DNA from: Parasphingorhabdus flavimaris
GTDB lineage: Bacteria > Pseudomonadota > Alphaproteobacteria > Sphingomonadales > Sphingomonadaceae
NCBI RefSeq assembly: GCF_013371215.1
Contig: NZ_JABWMH010000001.1
Location: 868,001-932,000 of the forward strand
Reading direction: 5' to 3'
DNA length: 64,000 nt
Positions within the stretch are counted from its first letter, which is position 1. Each line of letters starts with the position of its first letter. The translations under genes and the position numbers were made by a program. This document shows positions 17,776 through 25,759 of this stretch, piece after piece. The notes beneath the pieces are model-generated. The model did no database searches, was not told the DNA's origin, and was given only the letters and a program-made list of their open reading frames with translations.

Positions 17776-17851
17776 ATTTTGGACCTGACAAGCGGCCTTG
17801 GCCGGATTAGTCAGGTCGACGATAAGCAGAATGTGGACATATGAAATGGGG

Positions 17852-19180
17852 ATGATGATGCGGAAATTTACGAAATTTGCTTTGCTGGCGGCAGCCTCGG
17901 CACTGACGGCTTCACCGGCATTTGCCGACGACCTGACAGACGCCATCTCGGCCGACCTTCCGTCGCTGATGGAAATTTACCGCGATCTGCACAGCAATCC
18001 CGAACTCAGCGGCGAGGAAGTGCGCACGGCTGCGAAACTGGCTGCCGAAGCGCGGCGTCTCGGCTTTACCGTCACCGAAAAGGTCGGCGGTACCGGCGTG
18101 GTTGCCGTCATGGGAAACGGCGAGGGGCCGACCGTGTTGATCCGCGCCGATATGGATGGATTGCCGCTGGAGGAAAAAACCGGGCTGGCCTTCGCATCTA
18201 AGGCGATGGCCAAGACCCGTCAGGGCAATGATACCTATGTCATGCACGCCTGCGGTCACGACACGCATATGACCGGCTGGGTTGCGACGGCGCGGCAACT
18301 GGTGGCGCGCAAGGACCAGTGGGCGGGCACATTGGTGATGATCCTGCAGCCGGCGGAAGAGACCGGCGAGGGGGCGCTGGCGATGCTGGAAGACGGGCTT
18401 TACACCCGCTTTCCGAAACCGGAATATGCGCTTGCCTTCCATGATGCCGCCGGCGCGCCTGCGGGCTATATCGGATATGCGCCCGGCTTTGCCCTGGCCA
18501 ATGTCGACAGCGTCGATATCCAGGTCAAGGGTGTTGGCGGCCATGGCGCCTATCCCCACACGACCAAGGATCCGGTAGTCCTGGCCAGCCGTATCGTCGG
18601 TTCCCTGCAGACGCTGGTCAGCCGCGAAATCGACCCGCAGGATCCGGCGGTCGTGACCGTGGGCAGTTTCCAGGCCGGCTCCAAACATAATATCATATCG
18701 GACGAAGCCTTGCTGCTGATCACCGTGCGGAGCTACGGCGATGATACGCGGGCCAAGCTGCTCGACGGGATCAAGCGCATTGCGCGCGGCGAAGCAATTG
18801 CCGCAGGCATGCCAGAGGACCACATGCCGGTGGTCACGCTACGCGAAACGGAGTTTACGCCTGCAGCCTATAACAGTCCGGAATTTACGCTGGATATGGC
18901 GAAGCTGTTTGAAACACGCTTTGGCAAGGAACGGGTCGTGCAGTCGAAACCGGTGATGGGTGGAGAAGATTTCAGCCGTTACCGCCGTGCCGATGAAAAT
19001 ATCAAAAGCATGATTTTCTGGGTCGGCGGTGTGCCGATGGCGGAATATCAGGCGTCGCTCACGGAGGGCACAAAACTGCCCTCGCTCCACAGTTCGACCT
19101 GGGCGCCGGAGGCAGAGAAGGTGATCACCACCGGGGCAGAGGCGCTGACTGCTGCCGCTCTGGATATCATGAAAAAATAG
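17852..19180 (+). CDS. Exported M20 family amidohydrolase/carboxypeptidase
   Basis: About 442 residues. A signal peptide covers MRKFTKFALLAAASALTASP to about residue 25 (cut after AFA). The M20 domain binds two metals: the HACGHDTHMTG motif (about residue 130), PAEETGEGALAML with the catalytic Glu-Glu, and VMGGEDFSRY near the C-terminus. The lid domain starts at VDIQVKGVGGHGAYPH. This is the amidohydrolase (hippurate hydrolase-like) branch of M20, here secreted to the periplasm. Three consecutive ATGs make the start uncertain by a few residues. A small exported protein gene follows directly. Confidence 0.9.
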   Translation: MMMRKFTKFALLAAASALTASPAFADDLTDAISADLPSLMEIYRDLHSNPELSGEEVRTAAKLAAEARRLGFTVTEKVGGTGVVAVMGNGEGPTVLIRADMDGLPLEEKTGLAFASKAMAKTRQGNDTYVMHACGHDTHMTGWVATARQLVARKDQWAGTLVMILQPAEETGEGALAMLEDGLYTRFPKPEYALAFHDAAGAPAGYIGYAPGFALANVDSVDIQVKGVGGHGAYPHTTKDPVVLASRIVGSLQTLVSREIDPQDPAVVTVGSFQAGSKHNIISDEALLLITVRSYGDDTRAKLLDGIKRIARGEAIAAGMPEDHMPVVTLRETEFTPAAYNSPEFTLDMAKLFETRFGKERVVQSKPVMGGEDFSRYRRADENIKSMIFWVGGVPMAEYQASLTEGTKLPSLHSSTWAPEAEKVITTGAEALTAAALDIMKK

Positions 19181-19549
19181 ATGGACTGGCGCTATTTCCT
19201 GTTTGCGGTGCTGGCAGTGCCGATCGCGCCGGTCGCCGCGCAGGATGTCAGTGAAATTGATCCTGGCTATTTCGAGGGGCGCTGGGCCTTGCTGGATGAA
19301 AGCTGCGAGGCACCGACCAACTGGACGATGATCGGTGGTGGCAATTTCGTTTCGGAAGACCTGGTCGGCACCTGGATCTGGCTGGACGGAAAGCTGGTGT
19401 TGAGCCTTGACGATCTAGCGATTGACGAGGAAACCGGCGAAGCAGGCGGGCGGTTCCGGATGGATGGTCCGGTATCTGTCGTTGACAGCAATCGATTTGA
19501 TTTTACGATTGAACCAGATATCTACCAGTTGAAACGGTGTCCGGAATGA
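19181..19549 (+). CDS. Small exported hypothetical protein
   Basis: A 122-residue protein with a signal peptide (about residues 1-20, cut near PVAA/QDV). The mature part has the pattern YFEGRWALLDESCEAPTNW and a C-terminal LKRCPE, so its two cysteines could pair; alternating hydrophobic residues suggest a small beta barrel. I do not recognise the family. The ATG follows the TAG of the M20 hydrolase with no gap, so it is surely co-transcribed with it. Confidence 0.72.
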   Translation: MDWRYFLFAVLAVPIAPVAAQDVSEIDPGYFEGRWALLDESCEAPTNWTMIGGGNFVSEDLVGTWIWLDGKLVLSLDDLAIDEETGEAGGRFRMDGPVSVVDSNRFDFTIEPDIYQLKRCPE

Positions 19550-19707
19550 TAGATCGTTATTGCGAATAAGTCGCAACTAACTGATTGATTTTTCCGATCG
19601 TCACCGATCAAAAAATTCAATGGAATCAGTCTTCAAGCACGGCTAGTCGTCAAGCAATCCGATTCTTCAGATCGGTATTCATTTCAATCACGCCATAGGA
19701 GAAGAAC

Positions 19708-20127
19708 ATGGGACTAGCGGGAAGCAAAACCGAACAGAATTTGAAAGACGCCTTTGCCGGAGAAAGCCAGGCCAACCGTCGCTATCTCTATTTCGCCCAG
19801 AAAGCGGACATCGAAGGCTATAATGATGTTGCTGCTGTTTTCCGTTCTACCGCAGAAGGTGAAACCGGCCACGCCCATGGTCATCTTGAATTTCTTGAAG
19901 AAGTTGGCGATCCTGCAACCGGTCTCGCGATCGGCGGAACGTCCGACAATCTGAAATCGGCTATCGCTGGTGAAACCCACGAATATACCGACATGTATCC
20001 GGGCATGGCGAAATCGGCACGTGAAGAAGGTTTTGACGAAATTGCGGACTGGTTCGAAACGCTTGCAAAAGCGGAAAAGAGCCACGCCGGCAAATTCCAG
20101 AAAACTCTCGACACGATGGACGCCTAG
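19708..20127 (+). CDS. Rubrerythrin family diiron protein without rubredoxin domain
   Basis: A 139-residue four-helix diiron protein. The six-ligand set is visible: the Glu in [11 protein letters not shown], the EGETGHA Glu-His pair, the Glu of AGETHEY, the Glu in DWFETL and the KSHA His. Rubrerythrins reduce hydrogen peroxide; this one lacks the C-terminal rubredoxin domain and so needs an outside electron donor, for which the Fe-S protein encoded next is a candidate. AGGAGAAGAAC precedes the ATG. A hairpin terminator lies between it and the next gene, so read-through may be limited. Confidence 0.93.
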   Translation: MGLAGSKTEQNLKDAFAGESQANRRYLYFAQKADIEGYNDVAAVFRSTAEGETGHAHGHLEFLEEVGDPATGLAIGGTSDNLKSAIAGETHEYTDMYPGMAKSAREEGFDEIADWFETLAKAEKSHAGKFQKTLDTMDA

Positions 20128-20140
20128 ACCGTCGATCCGA

Positions 20141-20187
20141 AGGATCATGCCGTCGCACATCTGGACGACGGCATGATCCTTTCATCT
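20141..20187 (+). terminator. Intrinsic terminator or attenuator after rubrerythrin gene
   Basis: Perfect 15-base arms AGGATCATGCCGTCG and CGACGGCATGATCCT with a 10-base loop, followed by TTCATCTTT. The tail is only moderately T-rich, so some read-through into the Fe-S gene 36 bases further on is possible. Confidence 0.75.
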
Positions 20188-20222
20188 TTGGATTCCGTCC
20201 TTAAGGCGACAGGAAGCATATC

Positions 20223-21554
20223 ATGACTGAAGGCAGCTTGGGCGCGCCGACGCGGCACCCGATTCCCTGGCAGGAGGAATCCTATTATGACGAGGAAGCT
20301 CTCGATCTGGAATTGCGCCGGGTGTTTGATATCTGCCATGGTTGCCGCCGCTGCTTCAACCTGTGCGACAGCTTTCCACAGCTTTTTGATCTCATCGACG
20401 AAAGCCCGAACGAAGAAGTCGAGGACCTGAGCGCTGGCGACATCAAGAATGTCGTCGATTCCTGTACGCTGTGCGACATGTGCTTCATGGTCAAATGCCC
20501 TTATGTGCCACCCCATGAATTCGATCTGGATTTCCCGCATCTCATGCTGCGGCACAGGGCGGTAGAAAACCGCAACGGCAAGACCGGTTTTGTTGACAAG
20601 CAACTTGCTGAAATTGATCGCAATGCCGCGGTTGCGGGAACATTGTCCGGGGCCGCCAATTGGGCGAGCAAAGGAAGCAATGGCGTTACGCGCGGCATTC
20701 TGGAGAGCGTTGCCGGAATCGACAAGCGCGCCCATCTGCCCCCGTTTCAGGAGGTGCCGTTGACCCACAAGCATGTCGGTCACGGTCCGGTGGCCAACGC
20801 CGCGGCACCTGCCTTCGGTCGCAAGGCTGCGATATATGCGACCTGCTACGGCAATTTCAATGACCAGACGGCCGGCAAGGCCGCCCTCGATGTGCTGTCG
20901 CATAATGGTGTGCAGACGCGGGTCGAATATCCGGCCTGCTGCGGCATGCCGAAGCTGGAGAACGGCGATCTGCCTGCGGTGGCTTCATCCGCCGAACAGG
21001 TCGCTGCCTTTTTTGAACCCATTATTGACGAAGGATTTGACATTGTCGCGCTGACCCCGAGTTGCGCGCTGATGATGAAGTTCGAATGGCCGTTGATCCT
21101 GCCCGACAATGCAGTTGTGAAAAAACTGGCGCTGGCGACCCGTGATCTCAGCGAATATATTGTCGAGATTGCCAAGGAAAAAGGTCTGGTTCCAATCGAC
21201 GAGATGAAGGCCGAGATAGGCATCCATTTCGCGTGCCATAGCCGGGCCCAGAACATGGGGCCCAAGGCGATGGAGATGCTCAAGCTGATCCCCGGCGCCA
21301 AACCATCGATCACCGAGCGGTGTTCCGGTCACGGTGGCAAATGGGGAATATTCAAGGAAAATTTCGACAAGGCGGTCAAGGTAGGCCGTCCGGCTGCCCG
21401 CGCTGTTTCAAAGGGCGATCCCGATTATATGGTCAGCGAATGCCCGCTTGCCGGACCGCATCTCAGACAAATCATGGAGAGCGGCGGCCAGAAGGATCTG
21501 CCGGCCAGGATCGGCCACCCGATAGAATTGCTGGCCAAGGCTTACGGGTTTTGA
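20223..21554 (+). CDS. GlpC/heterodisulfide-reductase-like Fe-S protein
   Basis: A 443-residue protein with two [4Fe-4S] binding motifs, CHGCRRCFNLC (from residue 38) and CTLCDMCFMVKCP (about residue 81), then two CCG-type domains (ACCGMPKLENG; RCSGHGGKWG). This is the arrangement of GlpC, LutA-like and HdrB-like electron carriers, which usually partner with a flavoprotein or membrane quinone site; none is encoded here. Gene order with rubrerythrin and DUF3501 suggests it passes electrons to the diiron protein, which is an inference. No membrane segments were seen. Confidence 0.88.
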   Translation: MTEGSLGAPTRHPIPWQEESYYDEEALDLELRRVFDICHGCRRCFNLCDSFPQLFDLIDESPNEEVEDLSAGDIKNVVDSCTLCDMCFMVKCPYVPPHEFDLDFPHLMLRHRAVENRNGKTGFVDKQLAEIDRNAAVAGTLSGAANWASKGSNGVTRGILESVAGIDKRAHLPPFQEVPLTHKHVGHGPVANAAAPAFGRKAAIYATCYGNFNDQTAGKAALDVLSHNGVQTRVEYPACCGMPKLENGDLPAVASSAEQVAAFFEPIIDEGFDIVALTPSCALMMKFEWPLILPDNAVVKKLALATRDLSEYIVEIAKEKGLVPIDEMKAEIGIHFACHSRAQNMGPKAMEMLKLIPGAKPSITERCSGHGGKWGIFKENFDKAVKVGRPAARAVSKGDPDYMVSECPLAGPHLRQIMESGGQKDLPARIGHPIELLAKAYGF

Positions 21555-21608
21555 TGCCAGGCCTTGTCGACGTCCGTCGGCCACCCCAACAGGAATTTAA
21601 GGATTGAT

Positions 21609-22202
21609 ATGCCCCGCGACACGCATGAGATTACCAGAGAAGATATAATTTCGCTCGCGGATTATGAGTTGATCCGCAAGGACAAGCGACAGGAATCAAT
21701 TTTGCGCAAGAAATTCCGGCGGATTGCCATTGGTCCCTATGCGACGATCCAGTTCGAAAGCTGGGAGAGCATGTGGCTGCAAATCCAGGAAATGCTGCGG
21801 ATCGAAAAGGGTGGTGAGGAGCAGCTGGCCGACGAGCTGGCTGCCTATAATCCGATGGTGCCGAACGGAGCGGAATTCACCGGAACGCTGATGTTCGAAA
21901 TAGACGAGGAAGAACGACGCACCGCTTTTCTCAAGACTCTGGGCGGGGTTGATCAGCATATTCATCTGGTCATCGGCAATGACAAAATTACCGCGGAGCC
22001 CGAGCAGGATATCGACCGCACCCGTTCCGATGGCAAGGCCAGTGCGGTTCAATTTGTCCATTTCGCGCTAAATGCCGAGCAGGTGAAAAATTGGGAGAGC
22101 ATGGACGGGCAGGTGATGGTCCAGATAGATCATCCCAATTACGGCCATGCAGCGATCATCAGCGACGAATGCCGTCGCGATATGGCCAGAGACCTCGACT
22201 AG
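21609..22202 (+). CDS. DUF3501 family protein
   Basis: A 197-residue soluble protein beginning MPRDTHEITREDIISLADYE, matching DUF3501. Conserved features include IGPYATIQFESWESMWLQIQEML and NPMVPNGAEFTGTLMFE. No enzymatic motif or cofactor site is recognised. The start at ATG 21609 follows an AAGGATTGAT ribosome site; a longer frame start at 21564 would lie just after the previous stop but lacks such a site. It is the last gene of the Fe-S/DUF3501 unit and ends four bases into the convergent next gene. Confidence 0.85.
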   Translation: MPRDTHEITREDIISLADYELIRKDKRQESILRKKFRRIAIGPYATIQFESWESMWLQIQEMLRIEKGGEEQLADELAAYNPMVPNGAEFTGTLMFEIDEEERRTAFLKTLGGVDQHIHLVIGNDKITAEPEQDIDRTRSDGKASAVQFVHFALNAEQVKNWESMDGQVMVQIDHPNYGHAAIISDECRRDMARDLD

Positions 22203-22621
22203 TCGTCAACCGGGTTCGCAGGGTTGTTCGATTTCAAGATGATCGGGTTGTCTGCGCTGCCCAGCGAACCTGATGATGGTCCATTTTGAGCAGGCGGGTT
22301 TCTGGTGGAAGCATAACCTGCATCGCTGGATTTGTTGCTGGCTGATTGTTCCTCGCGAGCGGAAGGCTTTTCTTCATCCTGGGCCGGTTCGCTTGGCTCG
22401 CTGTCTGATCCGGTCATCGGTTCTCCGAAGACAAAGCCCTCTCCGTTTTCTTCCACTTCATCGTCATATCCCCAAGCATCATCAGGAGACGGACTGGATG
22501 GCGCTGGCGTTTCCTGCGTCTGCTCGTCGACGGGTTTTGCCTCGTCAGACTTGTCGGTCGGGGTCATAAAAAAGATCAGAAGCCCGGTGGCCCCCACGAA
22601 CAGGACGGATTCTTTGAGCAT
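22199..22621 (-). CDS. Small hypothetical protein, one membrane helix and acidic low-complexity tail
   Basis: A 140-residue protein: one N-terminal hydrophobic segment (LFVGATGLLIFFMT, residues 7-20), then a long disordered stretch rich in Asp, Glu, Ser, Pro and Asn to the end. No family is recognised. Its stop overlaps the DUF3501 stop by four bases in convergent orientation. It is divergent from the ScfR-type regulator gene, with a 195-base intergenic region carrying two palindromes, so it may be under the regulator's control. Tail composition differs from neighbours, which fits a disordered domain. Confidence 0.65.
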   Translation of the reverse strand: MLKESVLFVGATGLLIFFMTPTDKSDEAKPVDEQTQETPAPSSPSPDDAWGYDDEVEENGEGFVFGEPMTGSDSEPSEPAQDEEKPSAREEQSASNKSSDAGYASTRNPPAQNGPSSGSLGSADNPIILKSNNPANPVDD

Positions 22622-22680
22622 ATCAGAGCACCAATTTCTTATAAATTCCCGTCGAGGATAGATTGGTGCGGTTAAGAAAT

Positions 22681-22697
22681 ATTTACCCCCGGTAAAT
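22681..22697. promoter_or_regulatory. Palindrome ATTTACC-CCC-GGTAAAT
   Basis: A perfect inverted repeat with 7-base arms and a 3-base centre, 60 bases before the start of the small minus-strand gene. It shares TTTAC/GTAAA half-sites with the palindrome next to the regulator start, but in the opposite order. Operator function is inferred. Confidence 0.45.
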
Positions 22698-22790
22698 CGC
22701 GGCGCAAAACTCCTCTGGCATGATCGTGGTGCCATTGGCCATTCACAGGTCCACTTCGACCGCAAGCGATGCCAAATGGGCTTGAGTTTT

Positions 22791-22806
22791 TGTAAATAAA
22801 TTTACA
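22791..22806. promoter_or_regulatory. Palindrome TGTAAA-TAAA-TTTACA before the regulator start
   Basis: A perfect 6-base inverted repeat with a 4-base AT spacer ending 10 bases before the ATG of the XRE/ScfR-type regulator, a gene with no clear ribosome site of its own. Its position suits autoregulation by the neighbouring gene product; binding is inferred, not shown. Confidence 0.55.
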
Positions 22807-22816
22807 TAGACCACTG

Positions 22817-24208
22817 ATGACAAATCCCAAACTTTTTGCCGGCGCGGCGATCAAGCGACTGCGGCGGAGCGCTGCCATGACGCAGGTTGCTCTGGCCGAG
22901 GCCCTCGATATTTCGCCCAGTTATCTCAATCTCATCGAACGCAATCAACGGCCTTTAAGCGCCCGTTTGATGCTGTTGCTGGCCGAACGTTTCGACTTCG
23001 ATCCGCGACAATTGATCGCGGCGGAGCCCGGTGGCGGTATCGACGCTATTCGTCAAAGGCTGACAGATCCCTTGTTCGAGGACCTGTCGATCGATCGCGC
23101 CGAACTGGAGGAGTGGCTGATAGCCTCGCCGAATAGTGCGGAAGCTTTTGTACGACTATTTGACAACCGCAAGGCTGCGGGAGATTCCGGGGAAAGCGCT
23201 GCACCTGACCCGATCCAGTTGGTTCGCCGGGAAATAGAGCGCTGGCGCAATCATTTCGCCGATCTCGATGCGATGGCGGAAGAGCTTGCGGATGAACTGC
23301 GCCTTGGCGCCGGCGATCTATATGGTGCGATCGCCGAGCGACTGCGCGTGAAACATCAGCTGATGATCCGTATCCTGCCGGAGACGGTGCTTTCGGACAA
23401 GCTCCGGCGCCTCGATCTCCACGCGCGGCAGCTTCAGCTCTCGGAAATGCTCGACCCCGCTTCCCGGACCTTTCAAGCCGCTCTGCTGCTCGGCCAGATC
23501 GAAGCAAAAGGAGAAATCGACGCGCTGGCGTCCGGGGGGCATTTTACCGACCGTGCCGCTGAAAAGCTGTTCCGGCGCCATTTGTCGGGCTATTTTGCCG
23601 CTGCATTGATGATGCCCTATGAGCGGTTTCTCAAGGCCTGCGAGCAGACAGGCTATCGCATCCAGCTGCTCCAGCGCCGTTTCGGAGCGGGATTCGAGCA
23701 GGTCGCCCATCGGCTGACCACCTTGCAGCGCGTGGGATCGCGCGGCTTGCCGTTTTTCATGGTCCGTATCGATCGCGCCGGGATGATCTCGAAACGCTAT
23801 GCCGGTGCCAGCAATGCTCCGCTGGTAGAAAGCGCGCATCGCTGCCCGCTCTGGGATATCCATCGGGTTTTTGAGCAACCGGCGGAAATCCGGTCCCAGC
23901 TGGTGGCGCTGGAAGACGGTAGCACCTGGTTCACCCTGTCCCGTGCCGTGCAGGGTATTGGTTCCGGCGCGGGTGGTTATACGCCGGCATTCGCTATCGG
24001 ACTGGGGGTTTCGGCGGAGGTCGGCTCGGCACTCCATTATGCGCGTGGTCAAGACCTGAGCATCGACCATGCCACGCCGATCGGCCTGGGTTGTCCTGCC
24101 TGTACCCGTCCCCAATGCTCGCAGCGGTCGGCGCCGCCGCGCAGCCGGCCTCTTACATTTAACGAACGCGAGCGCGGATTGACGCCATTTGACTTTGTGA
24201 ACGACTAG
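22817..24208 (+). CDS. XRE family regulator of ScfR/RamB type
   Basis: A 463-residue transcription factor. Residues 9-60 form an XRE/Cro helix-turn-helix (MTQVALAEALDISPSYLNLIERNQRP). The middle carries the ImmA/IrrE-like (DUF955) region with the conserved YFAAALMMPYERFL and FEQVAHRLTTLQR, and the C-terminal DUF2083-type region has CPLWDIHRVF and a cysteine cluster CPACTRPQC. This is the layout of short-chain fatty-acyl regulators (RamB, PrpR, ScfR), which switch acetate/propionate genes. No such target operon is adjacent. The cysteine cluster could sense redox or bind Fe-S; that is speculation. Confidence 0.88.
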   Translation: MTNPKLFAGAAIKRLRRSAAMTQVALAEALDISPSYLNLIERNQRPLSARLMLLLAERFDFDPRQLIAAEPGGGIDAIRQRLTDPLFEDLSIDRAELEEWLIASPNSAEAFVRLFDNRKAAGDSGESAAPDPIQLVRREIERWRNHFADLDAMAEELADELRLGAGDLYGAIAERLRVKHQLMIRILPETVLSDKLRRLDLHARQLQLSEMLDPASRTFQAALLLGQIEAKGEIDALASGGHFTDRAAEKLFRRHLSGYFAAALMMPYERFLKACEQTGYRIQLLQRRFGAGFEQVAHRLTTLQRVGSRGLPFFMVRIDRAGMISKRYAGASNAPLVESAHRCPLWDIHRVFEQPAEIRSQLVALEDGSTWFTLSRAVQGIGSGAGGYTPAFAIGLGVSAEVGSALHYARGQDLSIDHATPIGLGCPACTRPQCSQRSAPPRSRPLTFNERERGLTPFDFVND

Positions 24209-24369
24209 ATTGGCGCGTCAGATTTCTTGCCGTGCAGCGGCAAACTGTCGGTAGATTGAACAATTTTGACGATGGTCAGCGATTTCTTGCAGTTCTTCTT
24301 GTAAAATTTACCGACAGCTAACCAATTTTCCTTATGGGCGATAGCAGCCAAGGAAAGATCGCGCGCAAA

Positions 24370-25758
24370 ATGATCCGATTGTTCAAGCATTATATCCCTT
24401 ACCCCGTTTTGTTTCTGGGTTTGATAGACTTTTTGCTGCTGCTGATGGCGGCAGAAGCCGGCTGGATATTGCGTGCGCTTCAGATCGATATGGCAGTAGA
24501 CTCGGTATACGATCGCCCGGGGCCGATATTCAGCTTTGCCTTTGCTCTTCAGCTGGCGTTGGTTGCGGTGGGTGTATACGGATCCGAAGCCCTGCAATCG
24601 CTGCGTTTCGCAGCTGCGCGGATTCTGGTGGCGATTTCCCTTGGGGTAATCTTCCTGTCGTTGCTTGCCTTCGTGATGCCCGGCATCACTTTGTGGCGGT
24701 CGAATTCCCTATACGCGATGGCTTTGGCGATCACGTTCCTTATGGCCGTCCGTGTTCTGCTCGGGACGATATTGGACAGCGACAGTTTCAAGCGCCGATT
24801 GTTGATTCTCGGTGCCGGTCCGCGGGCAGGGCGGATCGCAGCGCTGGAAAAGCGGCAGGAAAGTGGTTTCATCATCGCCGGCTATGTCGACATGAACGAA
24901 GGTCCGAGCAAGATCGACGGTGCGATCCGGCGTCAGGATATCGGCGACCTACCGCAACATGTCATCGACCTTGAGGTCAGCGAAGTCGTTCTGGCGCTCG
25001 AAGAGCGGCGCAATTCGCTGCCGGTGGCAGACCTGCTGACGATCAAGACGACCGGCGTCCACGTCAATGACATGTCGAGTTTTCTCGAGCGCGAGACCGG
25101 CCGCGTCGACCTCGACAGCGTCAATCCCAGCTGGTTCATTTTCTCCGACGGTTTCTCGTCGGGGCGGCGTCTGTCGACCGCCTTCAAACGCGGGTTCGAT
25201 ATATTCCTGAGCTTCCTGCTGCTGTTGCTGACCGGGCCGGTGATCCTGCTATTTGCCTTGCTGATCAAGCTGGAAAGCCGCGGCGGATCCTTTTTCAAAC
25301 AGGAGCGGGTCGGCCTGTACGGCCAGAAGTTCAGCATCCTCAAATTGCGCTCGATGCGCGAAGATGCGGAAATCGGTGGCAAAGCGATCTGGGCGGCTGA
25401 AAATGATCCGCGGATCACCCGCATCGGTCGGTTCATTCGCAAAGTACGGATTGACGAGTTGCCTCAGGCTTGGAGCGTGTTGAAGGGGGAAATGAGTTTT
25501 GTCGGGCCTCGCCCCGAACGGCCGCAATTCGTAGACGATCTGCAAACCAAAATGCCTTTCTATGCCGAGCGGCATATCGTCAAGCCGGGCATAACCGGCT
25601 GGGCGCAGATCAACTATCCTTATGGTGCGTCGATCGAAGATGCCCGGCACAAGCTGGAATATGATCTTTATTACGCCAAAAACTATACGCCATTTCTGGA
25701 TTTGCTGATCATTTTGCAGACGATCAGGGTGGTACTCTGGCCAGAGGGCGTGCGCTGA
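24370..25758 (+). CDS. Exosortase-associated polyprenyl-phosphate sugar transferase
   Basis: About 462 residues. The N-terminal half has four to five membrane helices and a Rossmann-like CoA-binding-type region (LLILGAGPRAGRIAALE). A further helix precedes the catalytic bacterial sugar transferase domain (KRGFDIFLSF, SFFKQERVGLYGQKF, KLRSMREDAE, RKVRIDELPQAWSVLKGEMS, VGPRPERP). It matches the TIGR03013-type transferases of PEP-CTERM/XrtA exopolysaccharide loci, which load the first sugar phosphate onto undecaprenyl phosphate. The start MIRLFKHYIPYPV suits the family; ATG 24334 upstream is an alternative. prsK starts two bases after its stop. Confidence 0.88.
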   Translation: MIRLFKHYIPYPVLFLGLIDFLLLLMAAEAGWILRALQIDMAVDSVYDRPGPIFSFAFALQLALVAVGVYGSEALQSLRFAAARILVAISLGVIFLSLLAFVMPGITLWRSNSLYAMALAITFLMAVRVLLGTILDSDSFKRRLLILGAGPRAGRIAALEKRQESGFIIAGYVDMNEGPSKIDGAIRRQDIGDLPQHVIDLEVSEVVLALEERRNSLPVADLLTIKTTGVHVNDMSSFLERETGRVDLDSVNPSWFIFSDGFSSGRRLSTAFKRGFDIFLSFLLLLLTGPVILLFALLIKLESRGGSFFKQERVGLYGQKFSILKLRSMREDAEIGGKAIWAAENDPRITRIGRFIRKVRIDELPQAWSVLKGEMSFVGPRPERPQFVDDLQTKMPFYAERHIVKPGITGWAQINYPYGASIEDARHKLEYDLYYAKNYTPFLDLLIILQTIRVVLWPEGVR

Positions 25759-25759
25759 G

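Noticed and set aside
24228-24250. Small hairpin TTGCCG-N5-CGGCAA after the ScfR-type gene
   Set aside because: The stem is only six bases and there is no T-run, so I could not support a terminator.
24300-24312. TGTAAAATTTACC resembling the regulator palindrome
   Set aside because: The half-site spacing differs by three bases from the site at 22791, so it may be chance in AT-rich sequence.
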